DNA of 64,000 nucleotides from Novacetimonas pomaceti (GCF_003207955.1 NZ_NOXG01000007.1:1-64000), one strand, 5' to 3'. Positions 16,569-25,697 are shown, numbered from the stretch's first letter. Notes: generated by a model not told the origin, from the letters alone. Translations and numbers: made by a program.

Positions 16569-18866
16569 TCAGAACCGCTGTGACAGGCCCGTCAGGATGG
16601 TGCGACGCAGCCCGTATTGCGGCGCGCCGACGCCAATCCCGCTGCCATCGCGCAGTTCATAGCGCCGGTCGAACAGGTTGATGACATCCAGCCGCAGCTG
16701 CGTGCGTTTCAGGAAGCTGACATGGAAAAGGTCCTGGAACGACTGCACCAGCGACAGGTTGAACGTCACGTATTGCGGAACCTTTGCCCCGTTGGGGATG
16801 GCGCCATCGGCACGCAGGCCGCTGCCATACACCATGGTGGCGGACAGGCGCGTCGGGTGCCCGGTCTGGTAAAACGCGGTATAGCTTCCCCCGGCGGAGG
16901 CGGTCCACCGCTGGTCATGGTCAAGGTGGATCCAGTGGTTGCGGATATAGGACAGGTCGGCGGGATCGAAATTCCACTGCGCGCTGGTAATGTCCTCCCC
17001 CATTGCGCGGGACCATGCGAAATTGCCGTAAACGGAAAAGGGGCCACGGGTGTAATCGGTGGCGAATTCGTAACCATGGGCCTTGCCCTTGCGGTAATTG
17101 AAGGCCGACAGGATGATGGGGGAACCGAACTGCCCTTCGTCGATCATGTTGCGCGCAAGCTTCAGATACGCGTCAAAGGACGCATGCCATCCCGGCAGCA
17201 GCATCTGTGAAATGCCCGCGTCGAAATAATGGTCGCGCTCCGCCTTGACGGTGGTGTCCTGCAACGTGCCGGGTGCGGCCGAGGTATTGGCGAATTTGTC
17301 CAGTGACGTGCCCCCCACCAGTTCGAACGGCGGCGGGGTGAAGTAACGTGAATACCCCGCATGCAGCGTGCCGCCATGCCAGGGCTGCCACACGACGTTG
17401 ATGCGCGGGCTGACCTGCTTGGAATGGGTGTATTCGTCCACGCCGTCAAAACGCAGGCCGTAATTGATCGTAAGGTTGCGCACCGGCTGCCACTCATCCT
17501 GCGCATACAGGCCGTACATCCACCCGGTCCGGCCATTGCCGTCGTGAATGGTCTCGGTCGCGCCGCTGAAGGTCGCATTTCCGTCGCTGTCGGTCCCGGT
17601 CTGGGGATAGACGGTGGAATCCGTCTGCGACACCGTGCGTTCGACATAGGCCTGATATCCGAAACGCACCGTATGGTGGGGGGCGGCGTGCCATGTCACG
17701 TCGCTTTGCGATCCGGTGGACATCACCGATCGCTGCGCGTTCTGCGCGATGCCGTTATAGACAAGGTCCCCCAGCGGGTCGGGGGAATAGCCAAGCGAGC
17801 TGTAGCGCGAGAAAACCGATGACTGCAGGCTGAAATTCCCGATTTCCTTCTGCAGCGACAGGATCGCGAAATCGGTGATTTCCTTCTGCCGTTCATTCAG
17901 GCTGGCGCTGTCGCCCGTGCCATAGACCTGCTGCGCAAGCTGGCTGTTGAGGAAGTCGGGGTTCGCAAACTGCCTCTGCTGTCCGGGATTGTTCGGAAGC
18001 TGGTAATAGGCGTTGGAAACACCGGCGGTAAAGCTGATGCGCGTGGTGTCGTCAACCGTGTACCGCAGGTGGCCAAGGAAATGGTACTGGTTGCTCAGGT
18101 CATGCAGGGCATTGAACTTTGGCGTGGTGTTTTCGATGCCCACGCGGTCATGCACGAAATCGGCGGTGACGAAGTAATCCCACTTCCCATGACTTCCGCC
18201 ATATTGCAGCGAGGGAAAGAAGTAATCCCGCGCCCCGCCATAGATCGAGACCTCGCCCCCCGGATCGGCGCTGCCGTTCTTGGTCGTGATGTCGATGACG
18301 CCCGCCTGCTGGAAGCCGTATTCGCTGGGCAGCGCGCCGGTCGTCAGCGACATGGAATGGGCAAAGCGCGTCATCAGCGTCTGCCCGAAGACGCTCAGCC
18401 CCTCGGGAAGCTGCACGCCATCAAGGCGGAACTGCACCTCGTTATGGTCGCCACGGATGTGGATCTGCCCGTAACTGTCCTGCGCCACGCCCGGCGCCTG
18501 CAGCAGGACGGCGTTCATCGGGGCGTTGTCGCCACCGGGGATGGTTTCGATATCCTTGCGCGAAAAGCGGTAGGTGGTCGCCCCCGTCGCCGGCTGCAGG
18601 GCCGAACGCATGCGGTCCAGCCGCGCATTGACGTTGATATGTTCGCCCTTGCTGTCGGAAAAGCTGGTGACGGTCTGTTTCGGGTGCGTGGGCTGCTGCG
18701 CGGTGTCGGCGGGCTGTGCGCTGTCGAAGGAGGTACGGGCATCCTGCGGCGTGACGTCGGCGGCCCGGGCCACGCCCGACAGCACGACCGGCAGGCATAC
18801 CGTTCCCGCCAGCAGGCAGGACAGTGGCAGCGTGGAAAATGACAGGGCGCAACCGGAAACGTTCAT
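16569..18866 (-). CDS. TonB-dependent outer-membrane receptor
   Basis: The 765-residue protein has a signal peptide (ends near GVARAAD), a plug domain (YRFSRKDIETIPGGDNAP, IHIRGDHNEVQFRLDGVQLP, GVIDITTKNG) and a large barrel ending in TILTGLSQRF with terminal Phe. It is not closely similar to the receptor at 6107-8512. No transport or regulatory genes are adjacent, so the ligand is unknown. A good promoter lies about 45-75 nt upstream but no Fur box is obvious, so iron control is not shown. Confidence 0.88.
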   Translation of the reverse strand: MNVSGCALSFSTLPLSCLLAGTVCLPVVLSGVARAADVTPQDARTSFDSAQPADTAQQPTHPKQTVTSFSDSKGEHINVNARLDRMRSALQPATGATTYRFSRKDIETIPGGDNAPMNAVLLQAPGVAQDSYGQIHIRGDHNEVQFRLDGVQLPEGLSVFGQTLMTRFAHSMSLTTGALPSEYGFQQAGVIDITTKNGSADPGGEVSIYGGARDYFFPSLQYGGSHGKWDYFVTADFVHDRVGIENTTPKFNALHDLSNQYHFLGHLRYTVDDTTRISFTAGVSNAYYQLPNNPGQQRQFANPDFLNSQLAQQVYGTGDSASLNERQKEITDFAILSLQKEIGNFSLQSSVFSRYSSLGYSPDPLGDLVYNGIAQNAQRSVMSTGSQSDVTWHAAPHHTVRFGYQAYVERTVSQTDSTVYPQTGTDSDGNATFSGATETIHDGNGRTGWMYGLYAQDEWQPVRNLTINYGLRFDGVDEYTHSKQVSPRINVVWQPWHGGTLHAGYSRYFTPPPFELVGGTSLDKFANTSAAPGTLQDTTVKAERDHYFDAGISQMLLPGWHASFDAYLKLARNMIDEGQFGSPIILSAFNYRKGKAHGYEFATDYTRGPFSVYGNFAWSRAMGEDITSAQWNFDPADLSYIRNHWIHLDHDQRWTASAGGSYTAFYQTGHPTRLSATMVYGSGLRADGAIPNGAKVPQYVTFNLSLVQSFQDLFHVSFLKRTQLRLDVINLFDRRYELRDGSGIGVGAPQYGLRRTILTGLSQRF

Positions 18867-18910
18867 TGTAAGGCCTGCGTTAGGGACATGCGGAATGGCT
18901 TCTGCGACGC

Positions 18911-18939
18911 ACCCTATTTGTAATGTTATATTATATCAA
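18911..18939 (-). promoter_or_regulatory. Putative sigma-70-type promoter of the TonB receptor at 16569-18866
   Basis: Minus strand: TTGATA (18939-18934), 17-nt spacer, TAGGGT (18916-18911). The same -10-like hexamer is seen before other genes in the window. Confidence 0.55.
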
Positions 18940-19049
18940 TAGCGCGATGAGAGGATCCCCCCGATTCATTGCGAAATCGTGACATGAAAGCCACACCATG
19001 CGCGGGCAGGACGTGCGCGGCGGGGGGCGGAATGGTGGGGAAAGGCCCG

Positions 19050-19469
19050 TCAGACCGAACTCAGCATGATGCTGGTTTCGGAGTTCAGGACCCCGTCGAT
19101 CATGCGCACCTCGCGCAGGACGCGGTCGAAATCGCGCAGGTTGTCGGCCCGGATTTCCGCGATCAGGTCCCACGCCCCGTTCGTCGTGTGCAGGGTATGG
19201 AGTTCGGGCATGCCGCGCAGCTGGCGGATGATTTCGGTGGTGGACTTACCCGCCACCTCGATCAGCATGACGGCGCGGATTTCGTCATGTTCGCGCCGCG
19301 CGCGGATGGTGAAGCCAAGGATCGTCCCGCTGTCGAGCAGCCGGTCAAGGCGCGTCTGCACCGTCGCGCGTGAAATCCCCAGCGCGAGGGCAAGCTGCGC
19401 GATGGGCGCGCGCCCGTCCGCGCGCAGCAGGGCGATCAGCTTCCGGTCAAGGGCGTCGGGCGTATGCAT
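19050..19469 (-). CDS. Lrp/AsnC-family transcriptional regulator
   Basis: The product is about 139 residues long: an N-terminal helix-turn-helix (LDRKLIALLRADGRAPIAQL, then LGISRATVQTRLDRL) and a C-terminal amino-acid-binding RAM domain. The ATG at 19469 is preferred because family members start at this point; the longer frame to 19517 adds atypical residues. It is divergent from the ornithine cyclodeaminase-CtlX operon, and Lrp-type regulators commonly activate such adjacent catabolic genes in response to the amino acid. The inducer here is probably ornithine, citrulline or arginine, by inference. Confidence 0.87.
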   Translation of the reverse strand: MHTPDALDRKLIALLRADGRAPIAQLALALGISRATVQTRLDRLLDSGTILGFTIRARREHDEIRAVMLIEVAGKSTTEIIRQLRGMPELHTLHTTNGAWDLIAEIRADNLRDFDRVLREVRMIDGVLNSETSIMLSSV

Positions 19470-19599
19470 GCGGCGATCTGTAAGGCAGCGGTGCGCAATA
19501 TGAAAGGAATTTGGCAAAAATCATGATAATGTTGGTATTCCCCCTGACATCCTGGCAGGGCACGATCGCATGGAATGGCGATGATGGGGTGGGTGAAGC

Positions 19600-20640
19600 A
19601 TGGTCCAGTATGTCGGCACGGCCAACCTTGCGCGGCTGGTCAGGCATGTCGGGCTGGAGGCGTTCCTGCGCGGCCTGGCCGGGTATATCGAGGACGATTT
19701 CCGCCGCTGGCCCCAATTCGAGAAGATACCCCGCCTTGCCAGCCATTCCGCCAGTGGCGTGATCGAACTGATGCCCACCAGCGATGGCGCGCTGTATGCG
19801 TTCAAGTATGTCAACGGTCACCCCTGCAATACCGCCGCCGGGCTGCAGACGGTCACGGCGTTTGGCGTCCTGTCGGATGTCGCGACGGGCTATCCGCTGC
19901 TGCTGTCGGAAATGACGCTGCTGACGGCGCTGCGCACGGCGGCGACATCGGCGCTGGTGGCACGCCGCCTTGCGCGGCGCGGGTCGCGGGTCATGGCGAT
20001 GATCGGGCTGGGCGCGCAATCCGAATTCCAGGCGATGGCGTTCCGGGCGCTGACGGATGTGCGCCGCCTTCAGGTCCATGACACCGACCCGGCCGCGGCG
20101 CGCAAGTTCATGCGCAACATGGCCCGCGCGGGGATGGAGGTCGTGCTGATGCCCACCAGCGCCGGCGCCGTGATGGGGGCGGACATCATCACCACGATCA
20201 CGGCGGACAAGCAGCAGGCGACGGTCCTGTCGGACAATATGGTCGGCCCCGGCGTCCACATCAACGCGGTGGGCGGCGACTGCCCCGGCAAGACGGAGCT
20301 GCAGCCCGGGATCCTGTCGCGGGGCCGGGTGTTCGTGGAACTGCCGGAACAGACGCGCGTGGAAGGGGAGATCCAGCAGATGCCCGATGATTTTCCCGTC
20401 ACGGAAATATGGCGGGTCCTGGCCGGGTACGAACCGGGGCGCGTATCGGACCACGACATCACCATCTTTGATTCCGTGGGATTCGCGACCGAGGATTTTT
20501 CCGCCCTGCGTTATGTCCGCGATGGCGTGGCGGGAACGGATTTCTGTGCCGACATCGACCTTCTGACGGCGCCGCGTGATCCGCGCGACCTGTTCGGCCT
20601 GCTTGACCTTCATGAACCAGTGGCAGGGAGTTCCATATGA
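19600..20640 (+). CDS. Ornithine cyclodeaminase
   Basis: This 346-residue enzyme converts L-ornithine to L-proline and ammonia with bound NAD. The NAD-binding motif GLGAQSEFQ is present, as is NAVGGDCPGKTEL, whose aspartate (D227) matches the catalytic residue of Pseudomonas ornithine cyclodeaminase. Length matches the ornithine cyclodeaminase branch rather than shorter mu-crystallin or alanine dehydrogenase relatives. Its last codon overlaps the ATG of CtlX, so the two enzymes form a translationally coupled pair. Confidence 0.9.
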   Translation: MVQYVGTANLARLVRHVGLEAFLRGLAGYIEDDFRRWPQFEKIPRLASHSASGVIELMPTSDGALYAFKYVNGHPCNTAAGLQTVTAFGVLSDVATGYPLLLSEMTLLTALRTAATSALVARRLARRGSRVMAMIGLGAQSEFQAMAFRALTDVRRLQVHDTDPAAARKFMRNMARAGMEVVLMPTSAGAVMGADIITTITADKQQATVLSDNMVGPGVHINAVGGDCPGKTELQPGILSRGRVFVELPEQTRVEGEIQQMPDDFPVTEIWRVLAGYEPGRVSDHDITIFDSVGFATEDFSALRYVRDGVAGTDFCADIDLLTAPRDPRDLFGLLDLHEPVAGSSI

Positions 20641-21578
20641 AAACAATGTCCGTGCAGGCCCCCCGGGGCGTGGTGATGATCCGCCCGCATCATTTCCATC
20701 CCAACCCGGAAACCGAATCCGACAACGCGTTCCAGTCCCGCGACGCCACCCGCACGGCCGAACGCATCGCGGCCCAGGCCCATGCCGAGGTCACGCAGGT
20801 CGCGCAACGTCTGCAGGACGCGGGCGTCAGCGTGCACATGTTCGAGGACGAAGGCCGCCAGACGCCGGATTCCGTCTTTCCCAACAACTGGTTTTCAACC
20901 CATGCGGGCGGGCATGTCGCGCTGTATCCGATGTTTTCGCCCAGCCGCCGCCGCGAACGGCGCGGTGATATCATCGAGATGCTCAAGCACCGGTACCGGG
21001 TGCAGGACGTGATCGATTATTCCGGGCTGGAACAGGACAATGTCTTCCTTGAGGGCACGGGGGCGATGGTCCTCGACCATATCGAACGCGTGGCCTATGC
21101 CGCGAAATCCAACCGCACGAACGAAGTCGCGCTGGAACGGTTCTGCACCCACTTCAATTTCGAACCCATCGTGTTCGACGCGGCGGACGCGGCCGGACGC
21201 CGGATCTATCATACCAATGTCCTGATGTGCATTGGCACCGGTTTCGCGATGGTGGGCCTGTCATCCATTACCGATCCCGCGCGCCGGGCGGAAATCGCGC
21301 AGCGCCTGTGCGATAACGGGCGTGAACTGGTGGACCTGTCGCATGAACAGGTGGCGGAGTTCGCGGGCAACGCCATCGAACTGGCAGGACGGGACGGACC
21401 CGTGCTGGCGCTTTCGCGTCGGGCATGGGCGTCCCTGACCCCGTCGCAGCAGGCGGTGATCGAACGGTTTGCCCATGTCCTTGCGCTGGATGTCCCGACG
21501 ATCGAACTGGCGGGCGGTTCGGTGCGCTGCATGCTGGCGGGAATCCACCTTACCCCCCGCCCGCGCAACACCCTGTAA
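20637..21578 (+). CDS. ctlX: Citrulline ureidohydrolase-like amidinotransferase-fold enzyme (CtlX family)
   Basis: This 313-residue guanidine-modifying-superfamily protein has DSVFPNNWFSTHAGGHVALYP near residue 78 and a C-terminal nucleophilic cysteine region (VRCMLAGIHL, Cys298), as in CtlX of Francisella. CtlX hydrolyses citrulline to ornithine. The overlap with ornithine cyclodeaminase (ATGA at 20637-20640) supports this assignment: its product is the next enzyme's substrate. Arginine deiminase activity is the main alternative, but the sequence lacks the longer arginine deiminase framework. Confidence 0.85.
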   Translation: MKTMSVQAPRGVVMIRPHHFHPNPETESDNAFQSRDATRTAERIAAQAHAEVTQVAQRLQDAGVSVHMFEDEGRQTPDSVFPNNWFSTHAGGHVALYPMFSPSRRRERRGDIIEMLKHRYRVQDVIDYSGLEQDNVFLEGTGAMVLDHIERVAYAAKSNRTNEVALERFCTHFNFEPIVFDAADAAGRRIYHTNVLMCIGTGFAMVGLSSITDPARRAEIAQRLCDNGRELVDLSHEQVAEFAGNAIELAGRDGPVLALSRRAWASLTPSQQAVIERFAHVLALDVPTIELAGGSVRCMLAGIHLTPRPRNTL

Positions 21579-21585
21579 ATCCTAA

Positions 21586-21668
21586 GAAAGTTTTTGGTGA
21601 AGCTTTTTGCAAAAAGCTTCATAAGAACGCCGCCTTTTTAGGGAGAAGGCGGCACCCAAAACGTCTTA
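21586..21668 (-). repeat. Double-hairpin intergenic repeat, copy F
   Basis: AGTTTTTGGTGAAGCTTTTT, AAAAAGCTTC, then GCCGCCTTTTTA...GAAGGCGGC and ACCCAAAACG. It lies between convergent genes and is oriented with the leftward proline-rich gene. Confidence 0.82.
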
Positions 21669-21698
21669 TGATTTCATCGGCCGGTCATGCGCCCCCGT

Positions 21699-22073
21699 TC
21701 AGGGGGCTTCGGGCACCGGGGTCTGGCTTTCCGGCCGGGGCGGGGACGTCCCTGTCGTGGCGGGCGGTGTCGTGCGGGGCGCGCTTTCGGTGGGCGCTTC
21801 GGTGGGTGCGCTTTGTGTCGCGGGCATGCGCGGCAGCGGGTGGGTCGGTTTGGCGGGCAGTGGCTCCGTCTTGCGCGAATAGGGCTGGAGCCGTTGCAGG
21901 GCCGAGGGAGAATCATCGCCCGGCCGGTCCACGCTGGGGTCGTCGGGATGTTTCTGCGCCCATGCCGGGGCCGTCGCGCCCGCAAGCGACAGGCACGACA
22001 GCACGAGGACGGTTACGACCGGCCAACCCGCGACCGGGCGGCGGGCCGGATAGTGCACGCGAACATGTTGCAT
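21699..22073 (-). CDS. Secreted proline/threonine-rich protein, function unknown
   Basis: This 124-residue frame has a cleavable signal (VVTVLVLSCLSLAGATAPAWAQ) followed by a low-complexity Pro/Thr/Ser-rich tail without cysteines or recognisable domain. It could be an extended periplasmic or envelope-spanning segment. The orientation of repeat copy F at its 3' end supports transcription in this direction. Not recognised beyond that. Confidence 0.55.
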   Translation of the reverse strand: MQHVRVHYPARRPVAGWPVVTVLVLSCLSLAGATAPAWAQKHPDDPSVDRPGDDSPSALQRLQPYSRKTEPLPAKPTHPLPRMPATQSAPTEAPTESAPRTTPPATTGTSPPRPESQTPVPEAP

Positions 22074-22155
22074 GGCGCGATATCCATAAAGAACCCGAAT
22101 GGCATCATGATATCCGGCACGATGAGATCCTGCGTGTCAGGGGCAGCGGGCGGTG

Positions 22156-22338
22156 TCACTCCGTCGGGCAGGGCGGGGCGCTGCCATCGGCGCAGACGAC
22201 TTTCGATCCCTGCGGCACCACGATGACCGTCCGGTCATGCGTATCGTCGCTGCCGCACCCGGCAAGGGACAGCGCCACGCCCATGGGCAGGAGAACAAGC
22301 ATAAGAGGCAAGGTCTGTCTTTTGCGGGTCCGCGTCAT
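22156..22338 (-). CDS. Small putative lipoprotein
   Basis: A 60-residue protein with a lipobox (LSLAGC) after a short hydrophobic signal. The mature part is about 30 residues with two further cysteines in VVCADGSAPPCPTE. The ATG at 22338 is chosen because AGGAG lies about 8 nt upstream. No family recognised. Confidence 0.6.
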   Translation of the reverse strand: MTRTRKRQTLPLMLVLLPMGVALSLAGCGSDDTHDRTVIVVPQGSKVVCADGSAPPCPTE

Positions 22339-22575
22339 GGGCGAAGCTCCTGATCCGCTGGCGTTCATGTGTCAGGATTTCCCTGTCATGACGATATCGC
22401 ACCAGGCCGGTAACAGTTCCGGCGCATGTCGGGACGGGACGGAACCGCCCGGTCCGGGCATTGGGTCCCCAGGCATTTCACGACGTGCCTTCCCGGCAGG
22501 CCGCAACGGACGACACACAAGAACGCCGGAAAACCGGCATTGTGCGACAGGATGATGCTGTATGGGAAAGGACCC

Positions 22576-22661
22576 TGGTGGAGGGAGTTGGATTCGAACC
22601 AACGTAGGCGTACGCCAGCGGATTTACAGTCCGCCCCCTTTAGCCACTCGGGCATCCCTCC
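22576..22661 (-). tRNA. tRNA-Tyr (GTA anticodon)
   Basis: The minus strand folds as a class II tRNA: a 7-bp acceptor stem GGAGGGA/TCCCTCC, GGACTGTAAATCC anticodon arm with anticodon GTA, a variable arm, the GGTTCGAATCC T-loop and an encoded CCA end. Tyr is read directly from the anticodon. Confidence 0.97.
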
Positions 22662-22673
22662 GGGTTGACGGCG

Positions 22674-22702
22674 TGGATAATCATTCGTCGCCGGGGTGTC
22701 AA
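22674..22702 (-). promoter_or_regulatory. Promoter of the tRNA-Tyr gene
   Basis: Minus strand TTGACA (22702-22697), 17-nt spacer, TATCCA (22679-22674), 13 nt before the tRNA 5' end. Confidence 0.65.
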
Positions 22703-22770
22703 TGCCCCTGACCAAAAAGGGTGCGAGAATTACGGATGACGCGCGGCGTGGTTATGCCTAAAACCGCCGC

Positions 22771-23646
22771 ATGAACATGCGTCCTTCCCGCCGTCGCCCG
22801 GGCCGCCCCGTGGGGGCATCCGATTCGCAGCCTTCCGCCGCCCCCGCCACTCCGCCCACCCCGCCGCGTGGCCGCAGGCCCGCGCCCGAGCGGGGGGCGG
22901 AACGTGGTGGCCGGGCGGAGGTCGCGCCGCGCGGGACATGCTGGCTGTATGGCACGCACGCGGTGGTGGCCGCGCTGTCCAATCCGCGTCGCAGGCTGCG
23001 CCAGCTGCTGGTGACGGGCGAGGCGCAGGCAACGCTGGAGGCACGGGTGGAAGGCGGCCTTCCGATCCAGCCGCAGCGGGTGGATCGCGCGCGCATCGAC
23101 GCAATCTGCGGCCGCGATGCCGTGCATCAGGGGGTCGCGCTGCTGGCGGACCTGCTGGAGGTCCCGGCGCTGGAGGATATTGTTGAACGTCCCGGCCCGG
23201 TCCTGCTGCTGGATCAGGTGACGGACCCGCGCAATATCGGGGCGATCCTGCGTTCGGCGGCGGCCTTCGGCGCGGCGGCGGTCGTCGTGCAGGACCGCAA
23301 TGCGCCGGAGGAAACCGGCGCGCTGGCCAAGGCCGCGTCCGGCGCGCTGGAGGTCGTGCCGCTGGTGCGCGTGGTCAACCTGTCGCGCACGATCGACGCG
23401 CTGAAATCCCATGGCATGTGGACGGTGGGGCTGGACGCGGGGGGCGGCATCCTTGACGGCGCGTCCTTCCGGCAGCGGCGCGTGGCCCTGGTGCTGGGGG
23501 CGGAGGGCGCGGGCCTGCGCCGCCTGACGCGCGAACATTGCGACGAAATCGCGGGCCTTGCGATGTCGGGCGATATGGAAAGCCTCAACGTCTCCAACGC
23601 CGCCGCCGTCGCGCTGTATGAAATGTCGCGCCCCCGGGGGGAGTGA
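22771..23646 (+). CDS. rlmB: TrmH/SpoU-family RNA 2'-O-methyltransferase, RlmB-like
   Basis: A basic, proline-rich N-terminal extension of about 45 residues is followed by the substrate-binding domain (WLYGTHAVVAAL) and a SPOUT knot. Motif 1 is DQVTDPRNIGAILRSAAAFG, motif 2 LVLGAEGAGLRRL and motif 3 ESLNVSNAAAVALYE. RlmB methylates G2251 of 23S rRNA. A tRNA-directed TrmH relative cannot be excluded, but the GTHAV domain favours RlmB. It is divergent from tRNA-Tyr. Confidence 0.88.
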   Translation: MNMRPSRRRPGRPVGASDSQPSAAPATPPTPPRGRRPAPERGAERGGRAEVAPRGTCWLYGTHAVVAALSNPRRRLRQLLVTGEAQATLEARVEGGLPIQPQRVDRARIDAICGRDAVHQGVALLADLLEVPALEDIVERPGPVLLLDQVTDPRNIGAILRSAAAFGAAAVVVQDRNAPEETGALAKAASGALEVVPLVRVVNLSRTIDALKSHGMWTVGLDAGGGILDGASFRQRRVALVLGAEGAGLRRLTREHCDEIAGLAMSGDMESLNVSNAAAVALYEMSRPRGE

Positions 23647-23689
23647 CATCCCGGCTATGGGTTTTGCAACAAGTCATTGATAAACATAT

Positions 23690-23771
23690 GAAAGTTTTCG
23701 GGTGTCGCCTTTTTTCAAAAAGGGCGGCGTCTTTTGAAGCTTTTTGCAAAAAGCTTCACCAAAAACTTCTT
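23690..23771 (+). repeat. Double-hairpin intergenic repeat, copy G
   Basis: AAAGTTTTCGGGTGTCGCC stem, GGGCGGCGTCTTTTGAAGC, AAGCTTTTTGCAAAAAGCTT, CACCAAAAACTTC. It follows the RlmB-like gene by 43 nt and lies just before ridA, between two genes of the same direction. Confidence 0.83.
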
Positions 23772-23796
23772 TCCCTGAACACCAAGGAGTTGCCAC

Positions 23797-24162
23797 ATGT
23801 CGATCAAACGCCTGCAGCCCGAGGCACGCCTGACGGGCGCGGTGGTGCATAACGGCCTTGTCCACCTTGCCGGGCAGGTCGCCGATGACCCGGACGCCGA
23901 TGCCGAGGGCCAGACCGCCGATATCCTGCGCCAGGTCGATGCCCTGCTGGCGGAGGCGGGCACGGACAAGAGCCGCCTGATTTCCATGCAGATTTTCCTT
24001 GCCGACATGGGCGACATGGCGGCGATGAACCGGGCATGGGATGCGTGGCTGGACACGGCGAACAAACCCGCCCGTGCGACGGTGGAGGCACGGCTGGCCG
24101 ATCCGCGCTGGCGGGTGGAAATGACCGGAATCGCCGCTCTGCCGCCCGTCGCGCGGACGTAG
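23797..24162 (+). CDS. RidA-family reactive intermediate deaminase
   Basis: A 121-residue RidA/YjgF-type protein, with AAGGAG 7 nt before the ATG. Conserved parts include VVHNGLVHLAGQVADD near the N-terminus and ARATVEARLADPRWRVEMTGIA at the C-terminus, with the arginine that binds the carboxylate of imine substrates. It is likely a trimer that clears enamine/imine by-products of PLP enzymes. The C-terminal glutamate of classical RidA is not obvious, so it may belong to a Rid subfamily of altered specificity. Confidence 0.85.
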   Translation: MSIKRLQPEARLTGAVVHNGLVHLAGQVADDPDADAEGQTADILRQVDALLAEAGTDKSRLISMQIFLADMGDMAAMNRAWDAWLDTANKPARATVEARLADPRWRVEMTGIAALPPVART

Positions 24163-24226
24163 GAGGCAACCACGGCGCACGGGGGCTGTTATGTTGGGGC
24201 GATACATGAACAGGAGACGGCGTCCC

Positions 24227-25249
24227 ATGGCCGACGATATCAGTTCCCCCCCTTCTTCGCGTCGCACCATGCTTCAGGGCATGGCGGCGGGCCTTGTCAC
24301 CGCCGCAGCGGCGGCACCTGCGGCGGCAGGGGCCGCCGACAGCCCCGGTGATACGGCCCCCACGGCGGCGCCGCTGGTCAATCCCGAAACCCGGTACCCC
24401 CGTCCCCCTTTCCCGCGACAGTCCCAGCCGTGGCCCGGCCTCGCGGGGAAGATGGACCCGCGTCCCGACCACGGGGAAAAAAGCTATCGCGGTTCCGGCC
24501 GTCTGGCCGGGCGCAAGGCGCTGATTACCGGCGGCGATTCGGGCATCGGGCGGGCGGCGGCCATCGCCTATGCGCGTGAGGGGGCGGATGTCGCCATCGC
24601 CTACCTGCCGCAGGAGGAACCCGACGCAAAGGAAGTCATCGCCCTGATCCGCGAGGCCGGGCGCAAGGCGGTGGCGATTCCGGGCGACCTGCGCGACGAA
24701 CAGTACTGCAAGGATCTGGTGGCGAAGGCGCATGCGGAACTGGGCGGGCTGGACATCCTGGTCAGCAACGCGGGGCGGCAGGTGCATCAGGCATCCATCG
24801 TCGATATCACCACGGAACAGTTTGACGAGACGTTCCGCACCAACATCTATGCCCTGTTCTTTCTTGCCCGCGCGGCGATTCCGCTGATGCCGCCCGGCAG
24901 CGCGATCATCGCCACGGCGTCGGTCAACGCCTTCAGCCCGTCGGAAATCCTGCTGGATTATTCCGCGACCAAGGGCGCGATCGTGGCGCTGGTCAAATCG
25001 CTGGCGAAGCAGATGGTGCACAAGGGGATCCGCGTCAACGCCGTCGCCCCCGGCCCGTTCTGGACCGCACTGCAGGTCAGTGGCGGACAGACGCAGGACC
25101 ATATCCACCAGTTCGGGGCCGAAACCCCGATGGGCCGCGCGGGACAGCCCGCCGAACTGGCCCCGGTCTATGTGCTCCTCGCCTCGGCGGAGGCAAGCTA
25201 CATCACCGGACAGGTCTATGCCGCGTCGGGCGGTACCGGCGTGGGATGA
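24227..25249 (+). CDS. Tat-exported SDR oxidoreductase (YghA-like)
   Basis: A short-chain dehydrogenase of about 340 residues with an N-terminal twin-arginine-like signal (SSRRTMLQGMAAGLVTAAAAA) and a spacer before the fold. The SDR core shows ITGGDSGIGRAAAIAYAREG, NAG and the YSATKGA active-site lysine/tyrosine. E. coli YghA and related stress SDRs share the extended N-terminal NPETRYPRPPFPRQSQPWPG-type lead. The start at 24227 follows AGGAGA by 9 nt. Export of a nicotinamide-dependent enzyme is unusual, and substrate is unknown. Confidence 0.82.
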   Translation: MADDISSPPSSRRTMLQGMAAGLVTAAAAAPAAAGAADSPGDTAPTAAPLVNPETRYPRPPFPRQSQPWPGLAGKMDPRPDHGEKSYRGSGRLAGRKALITGGDSGIGRAAAIAYAREGADVAIAYLPQEEPDAKEVIALIREAGRKAVAIPGDLRDEQYCKDLVAKAHAELGGLDILVSNAGRQVHQASIVDITTEQFDETFRTNIYALFFLARAAIPLMPPGSAIIATASVNAFSPSEILLDYSATKGAIVALVKSLAKQMVHKGIRVNAVAPGPFWTALQVSGGQTQDHIHQFGAETPMGRAGQPAELAPVYVLLASAEASYITGQVYAASGGTGVG

Positions 25250-25285
25250 AAAATAGCAAGAAAACAATAAGTTGGAAAACGGATA

Positions 25286-25365
25286 AAAGTTTTTGGGTGT
25301 CGCCTTTTTTCAAAAAGGCGACGTCCCTGGCGACGTTTCCCGAAAAAAAGCGTCCCGGGAAACTG
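25286..25365 (+). repeat. Double-hairpin intergenic repeat, copy H (second stem degenerate)
   Basis: AAAGTTTTTGGGTGTCGCC with AAAAAGGCGACG is intact, but the AAGCTT stem is replaced by a diverged GACGTTTCCCG...CGTCCCGGGAAAC segment. It begins 36 nt after the SDR stop. Confidence 0.75.
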
Positions 25366-25466
25366 TCATTGATCCCGGGGACAATACCGGACCCGCCTTT
25401 TCAGACCGCCGCCGGGGCGCGGCATCGGGGCTTTCGCATCGCCGCGCATGCTGGCACACAGGGGGC

Positions 25467-25580
25467 ATGCGTTATGTCCTGATGATCTGCGTGATGCTGC
25501 TTGCGGCGATGTTCTGCTACATGGTCCTTGACATGGCGATGCAGACGGGCCGCGACGTCGCCAATTCGCATCCATGGTGA
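25467..25580 (+). CDS. Possible small membrane protein
   Basis: A 37-residue frame with a single hydrophobic helix (YVLMICVMLLAAMFCYMVLD) and a short polar tail. A CAGGGGG sequence sits just before the ATG. Coding status is uncertain because of its size. Confidence 0.4.
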   Translation: MRYVLMICVMLLAAMFCYMVLDMAMQTGRDVANSHPW

Positions 25581-25697
25581 ACCGCCCGCCATCCCCGCCA
25601 CGTGCTGCACAAAAGTAACATTCCCGCCATCATTTCATCACAGCCGCGCCTGACGATCGCGATCATGATGGCCCGGAACGGGAATGGATAAACGGGG

